A DNA stretch of 64,000 nt, taken from an uncultured Methylocystaceae bacterium (GTDB lineage Bacteria > Pseudomonadota > Alphaproteobacteria > Rhizobiales > Beijerinckiaceae). Under the pieces are notes generated by a model that worked only from the letters and a program-made list of their open reading frames with translations, was not told the origin of the DNA and made no database searches. Numbering within the stretch: position 1 is the stretch's first letter; the number at the start of each line of letters is the position of its first letter. The stretch spans positions 1 to 64,000 of the forward strand of contig CAIQCB010000028.1 of the NCBI GenBank assembly GCA_903870245.1, read 5' to 3'. This document shows, in pieces, positions 57,495-64,000 of the stretch. The translations under genes and the position numbers were made by a program.

Positions 57495-58055
57495 GTGTTT
57501 GATTTCAAGAGCGCGAAACCGGAGGACGTCCGGAAGAAATTAAACGAGATCGTTCAAAAAAGTTCTGGCCACCTGACGCTTTCCAGCCGCGCCCTGAACG
57601 ATGTCGAAGACGCCATTTTCCCGGAAGAAGATATTTTCGCCATTGGCGAAGGGCTCTTTAACAATGATCTTTGGTTGATTCTGGTGACCGACCGGCGTCT
57701 GCTTATGCTCTGCAGGGGCATTTTTTTCGGTTTGAAATCCAAAACAATCCGGCTGGAAGACATCAAATCCATCCAGTCCATTCCTGGTCGGATCATGACG
57801 AATCTTGTGATCAAGGAGGGAACGGCCAATCTCGTCATCGAGAATGTTCACACGCTTTCGGCCCAGTTCATCGAAAATAAAATCAACCTGTTGCTGAAAG
57901 GCCAAAAACTGGGCATCGCCGCAGCAGCCGTCCCTGAAAACGAACATTTGGCCGCGCTGGCGGCGCTTGTGAAACAAAGGGAAGCGCGCCTCATCGACGA
58001 AGATGAATTCGATCGACAGAAAGCAGAGTTGATGCAGAAATATCTCGAATCCTGA
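57495..58055 (+). CDS. PH-like and SHOCT domain protein
   Basis: A 186-residue cytoplasmic protein starting at GTG 57495, which follows GGGAGGACCAG. Residues 35-130 look like a bacterial PH-like (YokE-type) domain, with EEDIFAIGEGLFNNDLWLIL, VTDRRLLMLCRGIFFGLKSK and IRLEDIKSIQSIPGRIMTNL. The C-terminus is a SHOCT motif (ALAALVKQREARLIDEDEFD followed by RQKAELMQKYL). These domains suggest oligomerisation or membrane-adjacent scaffolding, but no function is known. It is convergent with the BCS1-like ATPase gene, with 91 bases between them. Confidence 0.8.
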   Translation: MFDFKSAKPEDVRKKLNEIVQKSSGHLTLSSRALNDVEDAIFPEEDIFAIGEGLFNNDLWLILVTDRRLLMLCRGIFFGLKSKTIRLEDIKSIQSIPGRIMTNLVIKEGTANLVIENVHTLSAQFIENKINLLLKGQKLGIAAAAVPENEHLAALAALVKQREARLIDEDEFDRQKAELMQKYLES

Positions 58056-58146
58056 GCCCTGCGTCGCGTGCGCAGCGCACTGAACCAATGGCGCCGAGGA
58101 ACTGCGTCAGCTGGTCTTTTTGCGATCCGTTGAACTACGCGGCGCC

Positions 58147-59310
58147 TCAATTTCGTGACGCCGGCGCATGGTTCAAAGCCGCTTCTGCGTCTTGAGCGCT
58201 CATCGTCGAAAACATCAATTGCAACTCGGCGCCGGTGCGCGGGACGTAGTCCCCGATACCGTCGTGGCCGTAGAAAGCCCGAAACATTCGCCGCGCGCTC
58301 TCTCTGGAGAGCGTGCCAATCTCGACCACATCGTCGATGCGTCCAGGGCGAATGATCGCCGGGTCGAGCCGGTCGATGTGGTTCGTGGTGACAATGAATT
58401 TAAGCCCGTCCGGCGTTTGCATGCCGTCCATGGCGTTAAGAATTTCATGCAGGGGCGCGCCCGAGAGGCCGCGATCCTCGACCGGCTCGCGGTCCTTGCC
58501 GGCGTCCCGCTTCAGACCGTTGGCGATCGTGTCGATATCCTCGATCACAAAAAGATCATTGCGCGTCCCGGTCATAAAAGCTGCGCCCAAACCATGCAGT
58601 GATTTAATGTATTTGATGTCAAAACCGAATTCGGAGGCGAGCGCATGAATAAGGCTCGTTTTACCTGTGCCCGGCGGGCCATGTAGGATCATTCCCAGTT
58701 TCCACGGAACGCCTCGGGTTGCGTGCCATTCTTCGGCGCCGATGAACCAGTTTAACCGGCGAACAAGCCGTTCCTTAATCTCTTCCTCAACGAAAACCGT
58801 ATGCAATCCGCGTTTGCGTCGTCTCAGGCCGCCGCTGCACCCGCCGGCCGCATACATGGAGACGTAAATCGCGTTTTTATGCTCCTCGGGTCGGCAGTCC
58901 TGTAAAAAGCGCTCAACAAGCGCACGATCGCGCGTAAGGAAGGACACGGTAATGGTTTCGAAAGGCGCAATCTGCTGCGTGGACTTGGTCTTTGCGTATT
59001 TGAAAAGAATCCCGTCATAACGTCCCCAGCCGCCGCCAAAGCCTGTCTTGAGGGCGCCATCCTTGATTTCCAGTGAGCGGCTGAAAAAATCGAGCCGATG
59101 TCGCTCGATAAAAGCATCGACATCGCGATATTCATTGGACAGGCTTTCAACAAAAACCGTGGTCCAGAGCGTTCTTCCAAGGATATCGGCGATACTCTCG
59201 GGCACGGCGCGCAAAAGATACATCGCCGATCCGAAAGCAAGCGTTCCAACGCCGCCGACCAGAAGCTGATTGGATGCGAAGGCGGCATAAAGCGTATCAG
59301 TAATCGTCAT
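58147..59310 (-). CDS. BCS1-like AAA ATPase
   Basis: 387 residues from ATG 59310. One membrane helix lies at about residues 14-33 (NQLLVGGVGTLAFGSAMYLL). It is followed by a BCS1-N-like domain (about 50-190) with VFVESLSNEYRDVDAFIERH and FGGGWGRYDG, and then a AAA domain with Walker A GPPGTGKTSL at 211-218, Walker B LFVIEDIDTI and the arginine-finger region IIRPGRIDDVVEIGTLSRES. Eukaryotic Bcs1 moves the folded Rieske protein across the mitochondrial inner membrane, whereas bacterial homologues are sporadic and their clients unknown. An in-frame ATG at 59352 would add 14 residues. Confidence 0.82.
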   Translation of the reverse strand: MTITDTLYAAFASNQLLVGGVGTLAFGSAMYLLRAVPESIADILGRTLWTTVFVESLSNEYRDVDAFIERHRLDFFSRSLEIKDGALKTGFGGGWGRYDGILFKYAKTKSTQQIAPFETITVSFLTRDRALVERFLQDCRPEEHKNAIYVSMYAAGGCSGGLRRRKRGLHTVFVEEEIKERLVRRLNWFIGAEEWHATRGVPWKLGMILHGPPGTGKTSLIHALASEFGFDIKYIKSLHGLGAAFMTGTRNDLFVIEDIDTIANGLKRDAGKDREPVEDRGLSGAPLHEILNAMDGMQTPDGLKFIVTTNHIDRLDPAIIRPGRIDDVVEIGTLSRESARRMFRAFYGHDGIGDYVPRTGAELQLMFSTMSAQDAEAALNHAPASRN

Positions 59311-59402
59311 CTCAAACCGTATGATTCCCGCAGCCGTTTGCGGCGGCGACAACCCCCTGCAAAAGAGCCCTCATTGCCGAAAATGACCGAGGTTGTCAGG
59401 AT

Positions 59403-59454
59403 CGGCAAGAGGTCCAGGGAACCGGCAAGAGGTCTGGGGAACGGCAAGCGATCT
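59403..59454. repeat. 20-base tandem repeat upstream of the BCS1-like gene
   Basis: CGGCAAGAGGTCCAGGGAAC (59403-59422), CGGCAAGAGGTCTGGGGAAC (59423-59442) and a partial third copy GGCAAGCGATCT (59443-59454). The surrounding 59311-59707 has no recognised gene. Confidence 0.75.
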
Positions 59455-59577
59455 AAAGTGCTGCATGCGGCCCTAAGATCCGCAATTGGCCTGATGGGTC
59501 ATATCTTGCAAGAGTATGCGGACTGCAAACTGTTGGGCTTCGTTTTGTTCGCTAATGGCTCGTCATGTTCCACTTCG

Positions 59578-59614
59578 TCACAGGGACTGGTCACAGGGAC
59601 GGGTCACAGGACCG
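59578..59614. repeat. 13-base tandem repeat
   Basis: GTCACAGGGACTG, GTCACAGGGACGG and GTCACAGGACC in a row, in the same gene-free stretch as the repeat at 59403. Confidence 0.75.
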
Positions 59615-59707
59615 ATTTATCGCAGCTCGCAAATTCCCGGAACACACGCCTTTTACACCCGAGGCGCTCGCCGCCTCGTAGCAGCACAGCGGCAAGAGAC
59701 ATGATTT

Positions 59708-59905
59708 TTATGGATCCATGAGGACCAGTCTCCCCAGCATCTCGCCCGAAGCGTTGAACTTCTGCGCGTGGCGGCCGTTATCGACTGGCAAGGAGATGCC
59801 CAGAACAAATGCGGCGACCGCCATAGCCAGAATCAGGCCGATCGACAGTCTGAATTGTCGCCGAACTGAATCACGGTCGTAATGGGTCTCGAAGCTGTAT
59901 GTCAT
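59708..59905 (-). CDS. Small single-pass membrane protein, unknown
   Basis: 65 residues (MTYSFETHYDRDSVRRQFRL...). A charged N-terminus precedes one membrane helix SIGLILAMAVAAFVLGISLP and a short C-terminal tail KFNASGEMLGRLVLMDP. ATG 59905 follows GGGAGG at six bases. An in-frame TTG lies two codons upstream. I do not recognise the family, and it is not obviously linked to the neighbours. Confidence 0.6.
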   Translation of the reverse strand: MTYSFETHYDRDSVRRQFRLSIGLILAMAVAAFVLGISLPVDNGRHAQKFNASGEMLGRLVLMDP

Positions 59906-60206
59906 GGCCAACCTCCCGAAATTATCCTGAATGAAGGGTTAAGACCCGCCAGCCTTGATTGATGTGCGTCAGCGCACATCAGAAGACGCCCTGGTGGCGC
60001 GCAAAGCGAAGCCACGCATGATTATCAATATATTTCAACATATTAACAGACAGATTTCACACACTGGACTGTTCTTCTTTTTGGTCCAGCTGATGTCTAT
60101 ATCCCTCAGATCGGGTCATTTCGCTGTTTTGTTCGCGAAATTCTTTCGCGAAGCGGGCGCGACGTTGACTTACACACGTCCACCTGTGGCCTGATGAGGA
60201 GGAACC
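59906..60206. other. Intergenic region before the HdeD-like gene
   Basis: No gene recognised. The middle (about 60015-60150) is A+T-richer than its surroundings and probably holds the promoter of the HdeD-like gene, whose ribosome binding site GAGGAGGAA is at about 60196-60204. Confidence 0.5.
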
Positions 60207-60770
60207 ATGAGTTATTCAGTCGGATCATCGCTTGAGGAGCTTGATTTTTCTGAGCTGAAGAAAAATTGGGGCTGGACGGTCGCCTTTGGTCTTTTGTTGT
60301 GCCTTGCCGGATCGATCGCGCTGGGAAGCGTTACCCTGACCACGATTTCCAGCATCTTTGTTGTCGGGGCGGCCATGATCGTGAGCGGGATCGTCGAAGT
60401 GGCGCATGGATTCGCCATGCGCTCCTGGCGAAAATTCTTCCTTTGGCTGGCCATCGGGGCGCTCTACATCGTCGCCGGCGTTGGAGCCATACAAAACCCT
60501 CTTCTCGCGGCAGGGATCTTCACCCTGATGATCGGGATCAGTTTGATCGCTTCGGGTTTGGTGCGAGGCTATCTGGCCTTTCAGTTGCCAGAAAACGCGC
60601 CCCGCATCGCGATCGCCATCTCGGGAGCGCTATCTCTGTTGCTCGGCGCGGCGATTCTCGCCCAATGGCCGGTATCGAGCCTATGGGTGATCGGCGCCTT
60701 CCTCGGTGTCGATCTGTTTTTTGCCGGCATGAGCTGGGTAGGCGTCGGGATCTCGCTGAAAAACGCCTGA
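60207..60770 (+). CDS. HdeD family membrane protein
   Basis: A 187-residue inner-membrane protein with about six helices in the HdeD pattern: WGWTVAFGLLLCLAGSIALG, TISSIFVVGAAMIVSGIVEV, FLWLAIGALYIVAGVGAIQN and IGISLIASGLVRGYLAFQLP. HdeD contributes to acid resistance in E. coli, whereas its role in alphaproteobacteria is unproven. AGGAGGAA precedes the ATG. The window also has two HdeA/HdeB-like genes 33 kb away. Confidence 0.88.
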   Translation: MSYSVGSSLEELDFSELKKNWGWTVAFGLLLCLAGSIALGSVTLTTISSIFVVGAAMIVSGIVEVAHGFAMRSWRKFFLWLAIGALYIVAGVGAIQNPLLAAGIFTLMIGISLIASGLVRGYLAFQLPENAPRIAIAISGALSLLLGAAILAQWPVSSLWVIGAFLGVDLFFAGMSWVGVGISLKNA

Positions 60771-60776
60771 AAATTT

Positions 60777-60807
60777 CGCGCCGGCCAGCCTAAACCCGGT
60801 CGGCGCG
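60777..60807. terminator. Hairpin between convergent HdeD-like and DUF3147 genes
   Basis: CGCGCCGGCC and GGTCGGCGCG pair over 10 bp with one G-U wobble and an 11-base loop. It lies between the two stop codons without a U-run, so it is a weak bidirectional candidate. Confidence 0.45.
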
Positions 60808-60820
60808 CGACCTCCGGCCG

Positions 60821-61171
60821 TCATTCGACAAGACCGAACTTTCTCAGTAGCGGCAGTAAAGCCAAATACGCCAAAACCGTGGCCGCCGACGCCGCCACAA
60901 GACTGACCCACACATTGACGCCCGATCTCAACAGTAAGGACAATAAAGGAAAAAGGACGAGGGAAGGAACAATCAACCAGAAAATCTGACCAGATAGTTC
61001 CGCTATTTTCTCCGGTGGCGCGCCCTCAACGCCAAGCCAGACGAACGCAAGGAGGGAAGTCAGCGGCAAGGAGGCGATCAGAGCCGCAAATCCGGTCGAG
61101 CGTCTTGCGATTTCAGAGATCAGAACAATCAGAGACGCTGAAATGCAAAACTTGATCGCATAATAGATCAC
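60821..61171 (-). CDS. DUF3147 family membrane protein
   Basis: A small inner-membrane protein of unknown function with four helices. I chose GTG 61171, which follows GGGGAGAAGCC, giving 116 residues starting MIYYAIKFCISASLIVLISE, which matches the family's usual start. A longer frame from ATG 61264 adds 31 residues without family sequence. The core includes SLPLTSLLAFVWLGVEGAPP and a hydrophobic C-terminus. Confidence 0.82.
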   Translation of the reverse strand: MIYYAIKFCISASLIVLISEIARRSTGFAALIASLPLTSLLAFVWLGVEGAPPEKIAELSGQIFWLIVPSLVLFPLLSLLLRSGVNVWVSLVAASAATVLAYLALLPLLRKFGLVE

Positions 61172-61400
61172 GGCTTCTCCCCAGATTCGCTTTTTCGTAG
61201 AGCCGGACCGTACGACCGGATGGAGGCTGTTTGCTGAATGAACGGCGAGCGCTTCTGGCGACATAATATCATACGGGAGTTCTCTGACGACCCCTTGCTC
61301 CCGGGGCTCAGCCTTTCGTCGACGGGGCGCGCGGGCACCTGAAAAAAACCATCATTCGAATGAAAGTGCCCTGGTGTCGGGTCGGGGATGTTTCGGATCG

Positions 61401-61613
61401 ATGAAAAAGCTGATCATCATTGTCGGCGCCTTGGCGACAACGGCCTGCGCGGCGGATCGTGTCAACAAGGACGCCTACGCCGTTTCAAAAAAGAAGACCT
61501 ACCCCTCGCTTGTGATGGCCCCACCCGCCTGCAAATTGCCGGAAAATCGTTACGCTGGCATGTGCTCAAGCTACAATTATCTCGAACTGATTACCGCGCC
61601 GCCAAAGCTCTGA
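61401..61613 (+). CDS. Small predicted lipoprotein
   Basis: 70 residues: MKKLIIIVGALATTACAADR carries a short signal and a lipobox-like TTAC, with Cys16 as the lipidation site. The remainder is polar, with two more Cys (PPACKLPENRYAGMCSSYNY). Third-codon-position G+C is high, supporting a real gene. Function unknown. Confidence 0.6.
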   Translation: MKKLIIIVGALATTACAADRVNKDAYAVSKKKTYPSLVMAPPACKLPENRYAGMCSSYNYLELITAPPKL

Positions 61614-62576
61614 CGCCACAGTTGTCGCGGCTTTGGCCCATGCTGTCATTTTTCGGCCGCAATCCTGCCTGTTGTGCCGAGGCCGATAATTCTGGCAATG
61701 CAGAAAGCCGGCGGACTCACCCGACGTAATCCCGGGCGCCTCTTTGCCTCGGACGACCGTCGCTATTCCTCAGATCCTCTCCGGCGTCTAGGTTTGACCG
61801 CGCTGAGAGTCTATCCGACCGCCAACCGCTGCGGCGGGTTTTCCCCTTTTCAACGATCGCTGTCGCCACGACAGGCGAAGCGATCCCGACCTCTGATGCC
61901 TGATTGCGACAAAAGCATCCGCCGCCAAAGCTCAAAGGCGGCGTGACGAAAATACAACACTCTGTAAATCAATGACTTTTCCCCGATGACACCAGCTCAT
62001 GCGTCTTGAACGATCCCTTTCCGGCACGTAGCAAGACACTGTCTTTGCGGGTCACGGGCTCTTCAAAGCCTCAGAACCAGGCGTCCGTGAGAGGGAAACG
62101 AAGCTGAACGTTATCAGACGGAAAATCGAGGATCGTGGTCCCCGCGCCGGCCCGGGCGGGGGCCTTACGGGGTCAGGCCGTTTTAAGCCTGAATCTGTCC
62201 GCCCGGCCATGATTTTAGCGCAAAACGGCGGCATCTTCGTTCGGGTGTATCGGATCGCCAAACCATACGGGCAAGCTCCCTTGCGCGTCGCGCCTGCTGT
62301 CGTCGAGCAACCCATGCTGACGACCGCCTGGTCGTTTATTCGACGCGCTCTTGTGGAGCCGGATATTTATCATTTGTTAGCGCTGATCGAAGGTTTCTTT
62401 GCTCGCCGGGGCCTTATCACTGGCGCCCGACAAGGCTTCATGGTTTATTTTTTACGCGTAACTCATGGAAAATTCGACGGTTCGAACGAATCTCCTTCGT
62501 TCGTCAGGAGAGTTTTACCAGCGATTTCAGGAACCATGCCCAAGACGCTGGAGCCGGCGATGAACAGGTGCGGGCG
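61614..62576. other. 963-base region without a recognised gene upstream of lptD
   Basis: No reading frame here shows family features. A frame at 62209-62580 ends in a four-base overlap with the lptD start, but its third codon positions are unlike the neighbours. A hairpin CCCCGC-10-GCGGGG lies at 62140-62161. In relatives lptF/lptG genes usually precede lptD, and none is present here. Confidence 0.5.
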
Positions 62577-64000
62577 ATGACGCCAATCGGCGCCCGACTG
62601 CTAAACCATCTGCGCGCCATCGGCGCGAAGAAATCAGCTTGCGCGCGCGCCGTGGCGATTATCCTCCTCGTGCTACTGCCCCTGAAGACGGCGCTGGCGG
62701 CCAGCGACGCCGGCCCTGAACGCATGGTCGTCGAAGCTGATGAGATGGTCTACAACCAGGACGCCAAAACGGTTTCGGCCAACGGTCATGTTCGGGTTCT
62801 CTACAAGGGCAAAGTCCTTGAGGCTGATCGCGTTGTGTATAACCAGAGCGCGCAGCAAATCTTTGCGGAAGGTCACGCCAAGCTGACAGAGGTCGACGGC
62901 AGCGTGGTGCGCGCCCAGCGTTTCGAATTCACCGACGAATTCAAGGCCGGCTTTATCGAAAGCCTGCAATATGACACCACCAACCAGACCCATATGAGCG
63001 CACCGCGCGCGGAACATATCAACGATTTCACGGTGTTCAATAAAGGCACCTATACAGCGTGCGAGGCCTGTAGCGACAATCCGACCCGTCCACGACTGTG
63101 GCAGGTGCGCGCCAAGCGCGTCATCCACGACGCCAAGGAGAAAATGCTCTATTATGAAGATGCGTCGTTCGAATTTCTCGGAACGCCCATCGCCTACATA
63201 CCCTATCTTTCCCAACCCGACCCTAGCGTGAAGCGCAAGACCGGCTTCCTGATGCCGAGCTTGGCCTATGCGGGGTTCGTCGGCGCAGGCGTCAAGCTTC
63301 CCTACTTCTGGAACATTTCACCAGACACGGATCTAACGCTGACGCCCACGTATTTCTCGCAAGGCGGCATTCCCTATCTGACCGGCGAATTCCGCAAGCG
63401 TTTCGATAATGGCGAAGTCATGCTGCGCGCCGACGGCGCCTATGTCAGCGACGCCGCCAGACAAAACTTCGCCGTTGCGCCCTATGGCGCGCGCGATCGG
63501 TCGTTCCGCGGCATGGTGCAAAGCCGCTCGAATTTCGACATCAACGACCGATGGAAAACTGGCTGGGACGGCGCCTACTTCACCGACCGTTATTTCATGC
63601 AGGACTTCGGCCTGTACAACACCTTGAACAACAACTTTTTCTTCAGGGAAAGCTCTTCGACGCTCTATCTGACGGGCCAGGGTCCGAGAAGCTATTTCGA
63701 TATGCGCGGTTATTATATTCAGGGTCTGCTGCCGGGCGATATTCAGGCGCAAATGCCGGTTACCCATCCGATGACGGATTATAACCGGGTCTTCGACATT
63801 GATCCCGCGAAGACAGCGGGGATTGGCGGCCAGATCGAGGTGGACGCCAACTTCAACAGCGTTTCGGCGAGTCTTCCGAATTATCAATCCATCCAGCCGC
63901 AAACGCTGGATAGCCAGTACACGCTTTATAACGTCTGTCAGATCTATTCGCCGAACAAGGACCCGAACCAGAGCCAGTGTTTGCTGCGTGGAGTCGGCGG
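62577..64000 (+). CDS. lptD: LPS-assembly protein LptD, N-terminal part (runs off the window)
   Basis: Outer-membrane barrel that inserts lipopolysaccharide into the outer leaflet, with a periplasmic LptA-like N-domain. ATG 62577 follows AGGTGCGGGCG. A signal segment AIILLVLLPLKTALA leads to an OstA-like domain (about residues 50-150) with VVEADEMVYNQDAKTVSANG and YKGKVLEADRVVYNQSAQQI. Cys162 and Cys165 (CEACSD) lie just before the barrel. DASFEFLGTPIAYIPYLSQP, DPSVKRKTGFLMPS and repeated barrel strands follow. 474 codons are visible, and the remainder is outside the window. Confidence 0.95.
   Translation, partial: MTPIGARLLNHLRAIGAKKSACARAVAIILLVLLPLKTALAASDAGPERMVVEADEMVYNQDAKTVSANGHVRVLYKGKVLEADRVVYNQSAQQIFAEGHAKLTEVDGSVVRAQRFEFTDEFKAGFIESLQYDTTNQTHMSAPRAEHINDFTVFNKGTYTACEACSDNPTRPRLWQVRAKRVIHDAKEKMLYYEDASFEFLGTPIAYIPYLSQPDPSVKRKTGFLMPSLAYAGFVGAGVKLPYFWNISPDTDLTLTPTYFSQGGIPYLTGEFRKRFDNGEVMLRADGAYVSDAARQNFAVAPYGARDRSFRGMVQSRSNFDINDRWKTGWDGAYFTDRYFMQDFGLYNTLNNNFFFRESSSTLYLTGQGPRSYFDMRGYYIQGLLPGDIQAQMPVTHPMTDYNRVFDIDPAKTAGIGGQIEVDANFNSVSASLPNYQSIQPQTLDSQYTLYNVCQIYSPNKDPNQSQCLLRGVG

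Noticed and set aside
62209-62580. 123-codon frame ending in a four-base overlap with the lptD start
   Set aside because: Third codon positions include many A and T (TTA, CCA, GTA, ACT), unlike the neighbours. There is no recognisable motif, and the overlap alone is weak evidence.

Overview
This window looks like part of the chromosome of a high-G+C alphaproteobacterium of the Hyphomicrobiales, most likely a methylotroph of the Methylocystis/Methylosinus/Beijerinckiaceae type. The evidence is a formaldehyde-activating-enzyme (Fae) family gene, a decayed DUF2380 gene of a type I associate with methylotrophs, the alphaproteobacterial ctaC-ctaD-ctaB-coxF-ctaG-ctaE order, a separate F0-only ATP synthase operon with atpF', the HisZ/HisG pair and the rpoH/rpoD/dnaG arrangement. 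Almost everything is chromosomal housekeeping. I saw no insertion sequence, prophage, CRISPR array, rRNA or tRNA gene. All identifications rest on recognising protein sequence by eye, without database searches.

Layout. 1-6.4 kb (minus strand): the start of rpsA, a Fae paralogue, and a four-gene chain with overlapping ends (opgG-opgH-DUF952-pyrD). 6.6-9.9 kb: glmU and glmS for UDP-GlcNAc supply. 9.9-14.5 kb: a cell-surface cluster with an LptF/LptG-type permease, a GT-A-like glycosyltransferase and a divergent 840-codon protein made of two tandem glycosyltransferase domains. 14.5-24.9 kb: xseB, a CDF metal transporter with an extended triple-repeat tail, a glyoxalase-like protein, a small unknown gene, DedA, DUF2244, nth, a cupin, a DUF815 ATPase, glnE and a parvulin. 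25-31.7 kb: argJ, a broken DUF2380 gene, two tandem HdeA/HdeB-like periplasmic proteins, mutT, an HWE histidine kinase and parE. 31.8-34.2 kb: an ABC importer of NitT/TauT type.

34.3-35.1 kb holds a compact DUF4160/DUF2442-HTH pair with a promoter-overlapping palindrome, which is toxin-antitoxin-like in architecture. 35.2-41.8 kb: an SDR oxidoreductase, rpoH, rpoD and dnaG. 41.9-46.1 kb: hisZ-hisG, a GNAT acetyltransferase and thrC. 46.1-52.7 kb: the aa3-type cytochrome c oxidase operon with its assembly factors. 53-54.2 kb: an IalB-family protein and an unknown exported protein. 54.3-56.9 kb: the F0 operon atpI-B-E-F'-F. 57.5-61.6 kb: a PH/SHOCT protein, a BCS1-like AAA ATPase, small membrane proteins, HdeD, DUF3147 and a small lipoprotein. 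62.6 kb to the end: the start of lptD.

The observations most worth a second look are the DUF4160/DUF2442 module with its palindromic operator, the tandem-duplicated glycosyltransferase, the frameshifted DUF2380 gene, the bacterial BCS1-like ATPase beside a PH/SHOCT gene, the CDF transporter with three regulatory-like C-terminal repeats, and a strong hairpin between atpE and atpF'.
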